Assembly: GCA_951799445.1 (NCBI GenBank)
Contig: OX637296.1
Coordinates: 17,546,001-17,610,000 of the forward strand
DNA: 64,000 nt
Direction: 5' to 3'
DNA from: Pseudisothecium myosuroides
Taxonomy: Eukaryota; Streptophyta; Bryopsida; Hypnales; Lembophyllaceae
This document shows, one piece after another, positions 12,521 to 24,377 of this stretch. The position numbers and the translations under genes were made by a program. Each line of letters opens with the position of its first letter. Position 1 is the stretch's first letter. The notes under the pieces are model-generated. The model was given only the letters and a program-made list of their open reading frames with translations, was not told the origin of the DNA and did no database searches.

Positions 12521-15500
12521 ATGGTGGACATGGGGGTGAACAGAAGGAATGCAGTGAGTCGGTATTTGCTGCTAGTGGCGGTGCTGGGACTAGTTGCAGA
12601 GCTTTCCCATTCTTGCGTGGCACAGAGTCTCAACGATGCCTCGGCTTACTTGGATAACGTTGAGAGTGAAGTGATGCGAGTTGCTGCAAAAGCCAGTGAA
12701 AATTTTGTCAACACTTGCGGTATAATTCTCGTACTTTGAAATGTATCTTTTGTGTTGTGAATCATGTGCATCCGTGTAGGAGCAGGTTTAGGTCAGTGTT
12801 TTGGGTGTGGGAATACTGCCTACAACTAAGGATCAGTGAGTGACCGTAAAATTTGAAGGATGATAGCTTGAACCAAAATTTCATTAAAATGGCGGTATTC
12901 CACAAACTTGACACTTTTACATTTAGACCGCGCGGTCTGAAATCTATATCAATCCTAGACTTCACTAGGGCTAAAGATGGAAATGAATGAAAAAATGGTG
13001 TATGCAATACTGCCATTTTAACAAAGTTTCCCATCTTACTGGTTGTACTGGCACTTTTTATAGTTTGTATCGCCTTAAATTTAACTTTAGTGGTTTAGGA
13101 CATTGCTTTTCAAGCATTTGTGTCAAGTGTTACCCCTTAGTACCCAAGCTGAAAATACAAACTATCTGGAAGCTGATAGTCAATTATAGTAGCCTCCAAA
13201 CTCTCTCTCTATCATTCAAAAATGTCGAACCTACTTTCACCTTTCTATTTAACAGACATTTTAATACCTTCGTTAAAGATTCCTGAACAGTTATTGTTCA
13301 ACTTCTGTAGATATGGAAGCCACTCTTTGACCAGGAAGGGGTTAAATCAATTTCTATTGAATGATGCATTTTGTTACCTTCCTTGAAGCTTCACGAAGAT
13401 ATCTAACTCCAATATAGAAGCCGCCTTTTGGAGGACTTTGGGGTTAAATCAGACATCAGTGGGATGCTCATTGCAAACCCATTTGAAACGTTTTCAGTGT
13501 TTTTTTGAACTTGCTATTAACTGGTTACGTAACAATCAACGATTAAAATATCATTGTGACAATTGCAGATTTGGTGGAATCGTGTGGAGGGGCATGCTCA
13601 CGACAGTCGTGCCAACCTTTGGAAGGGGACATCCAATTGTTGACGTGCAAGAACGTTGCCCTAAATCCTACGTGCAGTGATGCAAATGGCAACATGGGAT
13701 GTTCACAGCTGCGAGTCATGCTTTCTAGGAGTTTTGTCAGGTCTTGACTCCTGTTGCCAACACTCTTTAATGTTCACTCCACGTGCTTCAGTGGCTGCTA
13801 CCACATCCACATTATAGGAGATGAAAATTAATCATTAGGAAGTTCAAGGAAGGTAACAAAATAAATCAACAGAGAGAAGAATTCAAGCCCTACATTTGGA
13901 ACAATTGAAGTATGTCTTGAAAGTTTCTTTTTTTTATAGATTTAGCTTGGGCAATTAGGTGTTAACCAAGTCTCTTGGGTTCACTAATTGAACAACTACA
14001 CATTGGTGGCTGCTAACTCTTTACATCGCAATTGAGGAACGAAAATTTCGTTAAAATGGTGGTATTCCACAAAATTGGCACTTTTACATTTAGACCTTTG
14101 ACCGTGCTGTCTGAAATCTATACCAGTCGTAGACTTTAGAGCTAAAGAAGGAAATGACTGGAAAAATGGCATATGGAATACCGCCACTTCAACCAAATTT
14201 TCCATGGAGGCTATTCGCACAAGATCGATAGTACGACTGGTTTAGGTTTTTAGTTTGATGGCCTGACTTGTAGTCTTGTTGTTGCAGGCTTCCTACGACA
14301 CCTGATATTAATGTGACAAGTGCAGACAACTACGCAATTTGTAGTCAAAGGATGCTGGATCCCCTGTTTTTGAACATTTCCAAGGTCCACAACAACGCAA
14401 TCAATCTCACTTCATGGTTCTACCTTGGATCAGTGGAGGGGGTGCAACGTTCCTTTCCTGGTCGAGTAAGCTTTGAACTTGAATGTGTTCACCCAAGCAT
14501 TTGTGTGTTATGTTTCCCGACTACAGGGTTTTAGGGCTACTTCTAAATTTTTAGAGTTATTAGAAAATGTCCTGCTCATGGACGTGGAAATTAGAAGAAC
14601 TCATTTGCACTTACATTAAGATATCATTGTCATATTGAATGTCAATTTTGTTATATGGACACAATTCAGAGTGCCCAAACTGTGACACTCAATTGCTCAA
14701 AGGTCTGGAAACTCGGACTGGTATAGATGTAGGTCACAATGCGCCCGCCGTGTAAAGCGCCAATGTTATGAATTTCTGTCAATATTATGAAATTGATGCT
14801 TATCGGTTCGATTGTGATTTTAAACAACTTCAATATGCATCATGATGCAGGATGTATCACCAACAAAATGTACTTTTGAACCAAGGAAGCGTCCCTGGTG
14901 AGTCCACTATACCTCTTGATTTCTTTGTAAAGAAACAAGGGACTCCTCAATTGTTCTTGTTGTTCCTCTTGTGTGGTAAACTACAGATGGTCCAAACCCA
15001 GGCCATCTTCATAATGACGTTGTGTTGAATTCTACGGTAATTTGAGTTTGTGAAATCAGAGAACCTGTAAATTAATGTAAATGGCCTTCCAGGTATATGG
15101 GTGCAACAGCTGTGCGGAAGGACCTAATCATTCTGCTAGATGGTGGAAACTCAATGGGCGATGGATTACCTGGTGACATCTTTATTAATCCAAAAGATTT
15201 CACCAAGTTCACTGCCTCTGTCAACATGATCAAGGAGCTTCTAGACACCCTAAACTACGGTGATCGTGTGTCCATCGTCCTTTACTCAAGTTCCACCTCA
15301 GCCACTTTAGTGATGAATGTAAGCACACTGCAGAGCTGATATATTTTTGCACGCGGATTATTATTTTTTCTTTCCTGCACTGTCATTTTAAGTAGAACAA
15401 GAAGCACATGGGCTGTTACAAAAGCGACACTGATCCAATTGCAACTAAATGAGCAGACTGCTTTCATTGTAGAACACCAATCTTGGACTGTCCAAGATCT

Positions 15501-18500
15501 CTTGTTGCGGGAGTGCTTTGATAGTAAAAGATACTGGGCAGTTCAAGATTGGCATCGTACAATGATACATTTGCAAGAATTAGGTTGGATTGATTTAGTG
15601 TGGCTTTTGCAACCTTGCCAGTAAGAGTTACGAGATGATTATTAAAGGGTGAATTACTGGCTCCGGAATGAAAGAGAGGAGGTCATGAATTGACAAAATT
15701 TACTTCCACAGTGAATGTGAAGTTGGTTGAGTTGGTTGCTTAGAAAGCAAGCCAATGGTACAATGTGCTACCAACGGGAAGGGTATTAAGCAGAGAGTGC
15801 AGACACTAACAAGACCTTGCCCACCTTTAACTTCACCCTCAGTTTAATCTCCACAATCAATTGAAACATTTCTACTTCAAAATTTGTAGCCAGTTGTTGT
15901 AGATGACATGATTTTCACTGGGAGTGCAGATGATATCCACAGGAAACTCCACCGACATTCAACCTTTGAAAACGGCACTTGATGCATTATTGGTGGATAC
16001 CAATCCAGGGACCTCCAATTTGCTGGCAGGGATTCAGAAGGCCAATGCCACTTTTTTATCCCCAGCGGACCCGGCCGTGCTCAAAATCATGGTGCTGATT
16101 ACAGACGGCCAGTTTGCAGACAACAGTACCCTGCCTCCCTTACTCCCATTCCTCGCCAGCTTTCGCTCCCAACAGGTCAGTGAACTCCACCTTTGATTGC
16201 CCTTCATTTTCCATCTTCAACCGCTTTTTTTCTCACAACTGTAGCTACTTCGGTTATCGCCTCTATTCTCACTCTAATCAAAAACATAAATTTAATCCTA
16301 CAGTTTCAATAAATGATCGTTTGTTTATTGATGCATCCATTTTGAATTTTTTTTTCATCAGTTTACAATACCGAAACCAACGGTTCTCTCCAACACAACA
16401 TTAGTAACCCATCAATGCAGATGAGAATATGAGATGTCTTGGTGAACAATATAGTTGAAATATATAGATGTAGCTTATTGGTTTCTGTTTGCTCAAGCTT
16501 GAGAGTTCGACGACTGTAGATTTTAACCTACCTCTAGCCATTTTCTACGAGGAACGTTTTGACTTCCTTAATAATGTTATTTCAATCATTTATGCACTGA
16601 TGCATTTTCATAAATTGATAATATAATCATCGATTCACACCACACTAACCATCTATCCCTACACCAGGTCCTCACCCTGCTCTATAGTTTCGACCGGACA
16701 GACACCGCAAAGACTTCCTTGTCCCAATTCGCGTGCACCGTGAACGGGACTTACGAGCGCATCCTAAAAACCGTGATGAACCCACTGTGGACGATGCGAT
16801 CCTACTTCGGGATCATCGCGTTCTGGCGCCTACAGGCGGTGAACTTCAAGCCGTACTGGAGCAAGCCGTACGTGGACAGCGGGAGCTTGTCGGAGGTTAT
16901 TACGGTGGCTTACCCCGTGTTTGCGCCGGACAATTACACTCTTGTTGGGGTGGTGGGCTCGGATGTGATCATGTCGGAGCTGGGATCTATTGCGAACACT
17001 GACTTCTCGGCGGCGCTGAGCGGAAGGGCGAATGATCAGTCCTACCCTGTCACGTTTGTGCCGCTGCCTTGTAATGTAAGTGCTCAGATCAGTCTTGCCG
17101 TCAAGTTCTGCAGTCGGAATTCATCACTGGTCTTTCTGTCTGTTTCTGCAGTCGGATTCCATCTGTGGTCTTTCCTTCTAGTTCTGCAGTCGGGTTCCAT
17201 TTCTGGTCTTTCCGTCTGTTTCTGCAGTCGAATTCCATCTCTGACCGGTTGGTTGAATTGCCACTCTTCTTTCATATCTTGATGCAGGCATGTGCCGCTG
17301 CTGTTCAATTGCCTTGCGAAATGGGCTACTATAAAGTTGTGCATGAGCTAGTCCATAATACATTATAAACATTGTGACAAGTAAAAGTTACTCCTCGATA
17401 TAAAACACAATGTCAATTCTAGTCGCATTAAAATTGGCAGGGTTTACAGTAGACATTGCCTTAAATGGTGCTAAAGTTGCCACGGTTGCCACAATCTCAG
17501 TTTATGGGTCCTATGATTCCTTTAAGAGGTCCCCTCATTTTACTTTTGGTTTGCGAAACTTGGACAGTCCTGAGTTTACAAAGGCTTGGAGGAAGAGAGA
17601 CTGAGACCCGCGAGAAGAGAGAGTGAGAGAGGCTTTGTAGGACACTGAGAAGAGCAATGGTTTGTCGTCATTTTCTTTTATCGTGCGCTTCAAATTTAAC
17701 GGAGGGACATTCTTGAGGACAGGTTTACTTTAGGAATTGCCTTAAATGGCGTTACAATGGCGTTACAGTTTAACTCAACCAGATTTTCTAGATACCTCTG
17801 GGGGAGCTCTTTTCTACTAGTGAAGGTGGAGGGATCTGATGACCATGCGTGATCCGAAACGTAAATCTATACCGGGCCTAGTTTTTAGAGCTTTGGGTAT
17901 ACGGATGTCACAATTTGTGGCGCCCAGAATTGAACGAAATTGACAGTACCTGTGGATGATGCGCAGGTGCAATTATCAACGAACAACACATGTCCCACCA
18001 TATCAGCCCCAGTGAACCCCCTCTGCGCCGCCAACGACACCAGCAACCTTTCCTTCGCGGACCGCGTGTGCGACTGTCCTCCCCAGTGCAAAGCTCCCCA
18101 GGAGAAGCGTTCAGTCTCCTCCGCTGTGATCGGGGCAGCAGCTGGAGGAGGCGCGCTCGCCCTGCTAATCGTGTCGGTTTCCCTGGTCTATTGCTGCTGG
18201 TGTCGGTCCCGAACCCGGAAGATCGAAAACCAAGGCTCCGTGTATGCGCCCAGTATTATTATTAGCCCCCAAAAGGACTCCATCTCCAAGCCTGCCAGCA
18301 TGTCAATCAAGGGGATGTGCTTTGGACAGAGCTCGGAGGATTCTGGGGACGTCGCCATGCCGAACTCGACTTACACATCCTCGTCTTCTACGCGGTATGA
18401 GCTTCTGAGCACTTGTGTATGTTTTGCCTTGGAAACTTTATTTTCTTACCGGAATTGTAAAAGTAGAGCCTTGTTAATATGAGAAGTAGTAGCACGGCGA

Positions 18501-20225
18501 GCCACAGGAGTAGCGAGGGATTTTATTTGCATAACGAAGCTGTACTTCCACGTTACCGGACTACGTAACCTGAATGGTGGGATCGTGTTCAATCATCTTA
18601 ATCAAGGGTCTGAAATGAAGAACATCATAGCACTAGAAAAGGACAATGTTATGAGAAATAACCATGCTCTCCGTTGAGGTTTTGAATACAACAATACCTT
18701 GCACCAACCCAAGTAGCTAGCTGCACCAATCAATACTAGCCGGTGCTTGTAATGCCTGTTAGCTTCACATTTCTGTGCATTTATTATACGCCACAATTAA
18801 TTATCCTAAAGATCATGAGTAGTATGAGCTTAGAATCTTCATATTGTGAGGATATCTTCAATTTTTGAAAACATTTCAACCTACAGTATAATTGGACTCC
18901 ACTGATTCCTCCCTTAAAAGGAATTGCACAGAATAGTGTAGCTAGAAGTTAACAAATCTCTTATATGCTTGAACTTGCAAGGTAATCAATGGCAAAATAG
19001 AGTTTTCAGTCAGCAAATTGCCTTTAGGTGGTGGTTGCAGACAGGGTTAAGCATTGATATTATTAGCAATCTTTAAAAAGCAACCAAATAAAACTGTCCA
19101 GGATTTGGTGCAACACGATTTGAAATTTCACAATTCTGATAGTCTGACGTGATCTACATGAGCAGAAGGCAAAAAAGCAACAAAGCTCCCGCTTGGCCTA
19201 CGGGCAGCAAGTCCCTCAGCCGCGACGTCGTCTCTTTCACCATGTTCGAGCTGGAGTTCGCCACCCAAAACTGGTCCACCGCCTCTCTCCTCGGCAGGGG
19301 AGCCTGCGGCAGCGTTTACAAAGGCACACTCCTCGGCATCCCCCGCGCCATCAAAAAGCCCCACGACGGCGTCGAAGTCGCCAACTCCACTTTCGACAAA
19401 GAGCTCGACCTCCTCTCAAAACTCAACCACAAGTGCCTGGTCCGCCTCATCGGCTACTGCGTCGACGAGCACGTCCTCGTCTTCGAGTACATGTCCAACG
19501 GTACTTTAGAAGATTGCCTCCACAAGCACCGCCTCCAGCGCTCCCTCACCTGGGAGGAGCGTCTCCGCATCGCCGCGGGTGCCGCAAAAGGCCTCGAGTA
19601 TCTCCACGAGTACGCCACCACGATGATCATCCACGGCGATGTCAAACCAGCCAACATCTTGCTGGACGAGAAGCTTGAGGCTCACATCTCAGATTTCGGA
19701 TTATCGCTCTCCACAGCGGATGCAGACGCTTCCATGATGTGGGCTTCTAAAATGGGTGGGACGCCCGGGTACTTCGACCCCGAGTACGCTTCCTTGGGGA
19801 GCTTGACACCCAAGAGCGATGTGTACAGCTTCGGGATTGTGCTGCTGGAGCTTATGAGTGGGAGGAAAGTGGTCCAGGAGAATCAGAACATTTCCACGTG
19901 GGCAGTGGAGAATTATAAGCGCCATGGAGTCGGGGCGATGTTGGATCCGGAGATGGAGATGCCGCTGGAGTTGGATTGTTTTCATACGGTGATTGAATTG
20001 GCGTTGGAGTGTGTGCATAAGGAGCATCAGTTCAGGCCGAAGATGAAAGATGTGTCGGCGGTGTTGAGCGGCGCGGCGTCGGCGTGGCAGACGTTTGAGA
20101 GGGGGGAGGATGGGAATGGGGAGTGGAGGCCGAGTCGCGGGCAGACGCGGCGGCAGTCGAGAGGGCCGGAAGAAATTGAAGAAGATGGAGAATATGAAAG
20201 CACTGTACAACAATTGCTATTGTGA
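12521..20225 (+). CDS. VWA/Cache-domain receptor-like protein kinase (987 aa, nine exons)
   Basis: Predicted single-pass plasma-membrane receptor kinase. Exons: 12521-12719, 13569-13740, 14288-14465, 14851-14897, 15093-15318, 15930-16175, 16668-17075, 17967-18394, 19166-20225. All borders are GT..AG, phases agree, and they total 2964 nt. Residues 1-35 look like a signal peptide. About 36-200 is a cysteine-rich, first Cache-like part ending RKRPWY (195-200). The VWA domain is about 208-355, with a modified MIDAS (D215-G-G217-N-S219, T302, D333). A second Cache-like part is at about 400-490 (Y424, D455). The membrane helix is about 545-568. The kinase is about 675-950: glycine loop 678-683, K698, E714, HGD 791-793, DFG 811-813, GYFDPEY. 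Ectodomain order matches animal alpha2delta/CACHD1. The start ATG follows an in-frame stop. Main doubt: the last exon could be a separate cytoplasmic kinase starting at 19158. The kinase exon is GC-rich and intronless. Confidence 0.78.
12875..13034. mobile_element. Hairpin MITE, copy B, in intron 1 of the receptor kinase
   Basis: Ends read 'atttcattaaaatggcggt' and, inverted, 'actgccattttaacaaa'. It is shorter than copy A (about 160 bp) and nearest to copy C, so B and C form a sub-family within the same gene. Confidence 0.7.
14038..14204. mobile_element. Hairpin MITE, copy C, in intron 2 of the receptor kinase
   Basis: Ends read 'atttcgttaaaatggtggt' and, inverted, 'ataccgccacttcaacc'. The interior matches copy B ('ttttacatttagacc', 'tctgaaatctata'). 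Confidence 0.7.
17105..17255 (+). repeat. Four-unit minisatellite in intron 7, each unit acceptor-like
   Basis: Four tandem units of about 37-38 bp, each with 'ttctgcagtcg' followed by 'ggtctttc' and a pyrimidine run. Each unit looks like a polypyrimidine tract plus CAG, that is, a decoy 3' splice site. The frame of exon 7 stays open through the array to a stop at 17282, so retention of this intron would give a secreted, kinase-less product. Confidence 0.75.
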
Positions 20226-21172
20226 GACACAACTTTGGCGTCTTGGCACCATTTGAGGCATCTGTCGCAATTTGTCGCAATTGCAAAAGGTGGTGTTGGA
20301 ATGTTCCACAGCAGGCTCATGTCAGGCATGATTCAAAGCTGAAGATTTCAACGTTTGACACACATCAACAGCGAGGAGAGAAAGCCTGCATTCTTGTTGA
20401 CCTGAAAAACTTGCCATGTATTTCAGGCTCATGAGCTTTCCTTCGAGCTGCATCCGCACCCTTTCCCTCAAAGGGCTTGACACTCACCAAACATGGATGA
20501 TAAGTGCTTTGAGCCCCTCAATACAGTCTCTGTGCACTCAATCCTAGTTGATGTCAAGCAATGGCCCTTGAAAGCGAATTTTAGTCAGCTTTATTCTATA
20601 TTCCACTTGGTGGTTGGTCAATTCACTATTCATGGGACACATTTGGTGAGCAAGGGTGGGAGACAAAAAAAAATTGGAGGACTCTTAAAAATAGATGTAA
20701 ACGTTTAGTGTGTCAAATTTCACAAGCAAGGGCATAGCTAGATTCATGATGCTCTTAGAATGTTACATGCTGCTGTGAGGGTACGTAGTGAGCTCTTGAA
20801 TCTCTCCTTGGAAGCAGGGAATTTTTCAAGCAGCAGCGAATTCCTACAGTTGCTGCACTACTACCTGATCATGGATTTCATCTCTGCTGCTGATCATCAT
20901 GCTGATTTCGGCGGTGTTGCTGGAGACTAATTAGACTTCAAGGTCTAGGGTTTACTTGGAGAATTGCAGGGACTTGATTTAGCTTTAGGGATAGGTTGCA
21001 GTTGTACCCGCCTTTGCTCTGATCAGGAGTGGCGTGATCTTTATGGGTCAATGTACTGTACATCAAGTAGGAGAATTCAAATAGGAGAAACTGTATCATC
21101 AGTGTCAACCAACCCCTGACCCTTGTATTTTTATCAAATTTATGTCAATCATGAAGGCAATTCAAAGTGGCA
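20226..21172. other. Downstream of the receptor kinase; no gene seen
   Basis: This presumably includes the 3' untranslated region. No further ORF with a recognisable domain was seen. Confidence 0.35.
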
Positions 21173-21586
21173 TAAGGTAGGAGGCTCAGAAATGGAGCAT
21201 CTAAGGGCTGGTCCGCCTTTTTCATGTATTTTCTTGGACGGGAATATTTATAGAACATTTTCCAGACAAAGAGAAATTGATGAGGAATCTAACCCAAGTG
21301 GTTTCGTATCTTTCCGAGCATTTTTGAATTACTTATGAATTTTCAAACGAGTTGGGTTGTAGGTCCCTATTTGTGACCCTAGGTCTTTCATAAACAGTTC
21401 ACTTGCAATTCTAAGTAAAAATGGGGAAAGCAAAGAGAATGATTGGCTATTGCAATTAATAATGCTTTTTTCCTTGATTCATTTAGTGACTATACTAGTC
21501 AATTTCAGAACCAACTCATGTCCATTTCACAACCATCTATAAGGTCCATTCTTAGTGCCTGCTAGGTTTTACAGCCTCCTACCTTA
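21173..21586. mobile_element. TAAGGTAGGAGGCTC MITE, copy 2
   Basis: Terminal repeats TAAGGTAGGAGGCTC and, inverted, 'gcctcctacctta'. It aligns along its whole length with 4420-4835. Confidence 0.75.
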
Positions 21587-21829
21587 ACATTCAGTAGCAT
21601 GTGTTGATGTTGCCTTGGTTCTACACTGATGGTGTGCCTCTACATCCTCCACCTGTCTAATTCATTAGTAGCTACTGATGAAGCGCTATTGGGGGTGTGG
21701 AATATATCACACCATCACTGTAAAGCTACTGAATGTTATGGACTCTGCTTTCTTTGCTAAGGTAAATTCCCTTGAATTCATCCAAGTAAGCATGTGAGTG
21801 AGGTTCGTTAATTACTAAACAACTGAAAT

Positions 21830-22110
21830 GGGCGATTTCGTTAAAATGGCGGTATTCCATGTGCCATTTTTAGAGCAACTGCAAAAGAGACATCTAAAAC
21901 GGGTATAGATTTCAAAAATCTTGGTCTTATATAGATTTCAGAAATCAAGCATTGTTGTAGATTTTTGATTGCGTAGTTTGAATTTTGAAAGCAACATCTA
22001 TGATACTTGTAGATTTCAGAAATCTAGGATAGTTGAATATTTCAAAGTGTCCGCTTGAACTGTGAAAACTACCAAAGTTACGAAATTTTGCCATTTTAAC
22101 GAAATTGCCC
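21830..22110. mobile_element. Hairpin MITE, copy D
   Basis: Starts GGGCGATTTCGTTAAAATGG and ends 'ttaacgaaattgccc'. The interior carries repeated 'tagatttcagaaatcta' motifs. About 281 bp. Confidence 0.8.
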
Positions 22111-22511
22111 ATCTAAGGTTTTGTTGGGTCTTGGTAGAAGTCAAAAGCAGGGAATCTTAGATTCTATAAGCATGCATTATGTGAAAAGACTTTTGAATTT
22201 TCAAAGTGCAAAAGATGGTTTAGCTGAAAATTGGATCTTGGTTTTCAAAAATGGAAGTTGTACATTTTAGGCAAGAATATGTAGGGATTGGCTTTAAAAA
22301 TCTAGGTTGCAATTAGGTGTAGTTATCCTAATGACTTTGTGATGTGTTCATACTTGTTTATTCACTATGTCTTTGTGTTATTCTAACTTAATGGGTGCTT
22401 GTACTATTTTGGCATCACCCATTGTGTGTTTGATCTCTTCCACCATTTTCTTAGTAGAATTTCATCTTTAGCAAGTCATTTCTAATGGCAAGTCTAAAAT
22501 GTTGATAACAA

Positions 22512-22792
22512 ACATTAGAAGAGATTTGAGGGCTCTAAGAGCCCGCAAGTTATCAGGCAGTTCCGTGCCTGGGAACTCTGCCACACGCGCAGGCTGACGT
22601 GGTCGAGAGAGTGCCACGTCGGATTTTTCGATTTTTTTTTTTTTTCTTATTGTTTTTTTAAAATTTCAGAAGCAATTTTTTTTTTGGGTAATTAGGGTCT
22701 GACAGCAGCCCGACGCTCCCTTCCTGCATCAAGAACAGATCTGGGAACGGGCCTGAAACGGCCCTCCAATGCCCCCAAATCTCTTCTAATGT
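22512..22792. mobile_element. MITE with ACATTAGAAGAGATTTG ends
   Basis: Inverted ends 'acattagaagagatttg' and 'caaatctcttctaatgt' bracket about 280 bp of GC-richer sequence. No ORF. Superfamily not assigned. Confidence 0.7.
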
Positions 22793-22928
22793 CTAATGTT
22801 GAAAAGTTTAGAATGTCTAATTTCACATCTAAGTTTACTTCATTGAAATTTTTTGTTTTTGTGATCTCTATATGGTTGTGAATTGATGAAATTATAGAGT
22901 AATGCTTAGACTATCTAAGTGGATGCGG

Positions 22929-23649
22929 ATTGCAAGAAACACCTACGGATTTTGTTGCCTTTTGAACAATATTCATGTTTTTTTAGAGAATTTTAAAATT
23001 TTAAAAATAATTTAAATTTTTTTTAGAAAATATAACTAATTTATACACCTTTAAAATGAAGATAAACCATGGAAGGAAAATCATAGAAAAATTCTCTAAT
23101 TAGGAGAACTAGAAAAGTGCCAAATCTCAAGAAAATAGATATTTTGATGTTTTAATTATTTAATAATAGAAAAATAGAAAAATAAATAAAATAAAAATTA
23201 GACATTGGTAAGAACTTTATAGAGATGATCATTCACCAAAAGAACCACCAAAATAATATTTTATATGTTTCAAAATGCAAGCAAAAAGAAGCTCACTTTG
23301 TGCACTTCTACACCACATACAATTAACTGTTTTTAAATTTTTTGTGACTGTAGCTACAAGTCTACTAGAAGACCATCCCTTCTGCCAAATTTCAACTTGA
23401 AATTTTTTTATTGGGTACTAAATAGTACTAAAATCCCCCAAATTGGCAAATGTGATATAAAACTAGGGGCTATTTTTGAATAGTAAAGTTTTCTTGAAAA
23501 TTGCAAAAAAATTAGACAAGGTGTATAATAAACGTGAATACCTTATGTATAAATCTTAAGTGATTTGGAGCCAAAACGCAACAGTTGTGACTAAAAAACA
23601 AATCAACACGCAAGGTGTGACGTAAAATAGAATAGATGTCTCTTGCAAT
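22929..23649 (-). mobile_element. Dispersed repeat, copy 2 (complete, 721 bp)
   Basis: Reverse-orientation copy of the repeats at 1-579 and 46730-47618. The inverted ends 'attgcaagaaacacct' and 'gatgtctcttgcaat' delimit it. No ORF, so non-autonomous. Confidence 0.65.
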
Positions 23650-23948
23650 TACCCAAGTGCACTTCCACTTTCTATAATTGCATTGATTGAACTCTATATA
23701 TACACTTTCATGTTTATGTAAAAAACAATGTTTTGTAAATAGGACTTGAAGACCATTTTTTGTAATAATTGTGTCAAATTTAAAAGATTAAAAGGAATCA
23801 ACAAAAATCTAAATCAAGTGTTTAGTTTAAAGGATTTTAACTCCTGTAGGAGTGTTATTCAAATTGGAACAAAATACATTTTACTTTTTTTTTCTACCTA
23901 AAGTGTGGGGTTGGTCTATATGATCTTTCAGTTTGTTTACAATCTGTC

Positions 23949-24377
23949 TAAGGTAGAACCACCCATTCCAGATATCAAGGAGCCATGGCCAACCTATAGG
24001 GTGAACTATTTCAGACCAAGCAGGGTGCTTAAGCTTGGAATGTGTGTATTTCACCTTTTCAAGGTCATGACACATGTCCCAAAATATCCCAACTCCCAAA
24101 GTGTGCAAGAAGTAGTGAGCAAGATAGTAGGAAGTAGTGAGTGGGAAAGTAGTTTGGCTACGAGCCAAATTGAAAGACTCCAGACATTGGCTACGGATTT
24201 GGAACACTTTTTGGCTTCCAAAATTCATAGTAATTTCAATTTTGGCACTAAAATTACAAAAATTCACAATCCCAATATTTCTTATATCTCTACATGAAAA
24301 AAAATTCCATTGCCTCACACTGCTCCTCATCTATTCTGAACTCGCTTAAGTGATCAAACATGGGTGGTTCTACCTTA
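23949..24377. mobile_element. MITE with TAAGGTAGAACCACCC ends
   Basis: 429 bp, starting TAAGGTAGAACCACCCA and ending TGGGTGGTTCTACCTTA with TA at both borders. The 130- and 149-codon ORFs inside (23881-24330, both strands) are symmetry products of the element and not genes. Confidence 0.75.

Noticed and set aside
19149..20225. Kinase as an independent cytoplasmic kinase gene starting at ATG 19158
   Set aside because: Possible, but exon 8 (donor CG|GTATGA) and an acceptor at 19165 join in matching phase, the preceding exon ends shortly after a membrane helix, and the unspliced tail of exon 8 looks intronic. Kept as the main alternative.
19193..20329. Long ORFs in other frames of the kinase exon (161, 170 and 100 codons)
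   Set aside because: Shadows of a GC-rich coding exon; arginine- and proline-rich without domain.
23881..24330. ORFs of 130 and 149 codons on opposite strands
   Set aside because: They lie within an inverted-repeat MITE (23949-24377), overlap on both strands and show no domain.
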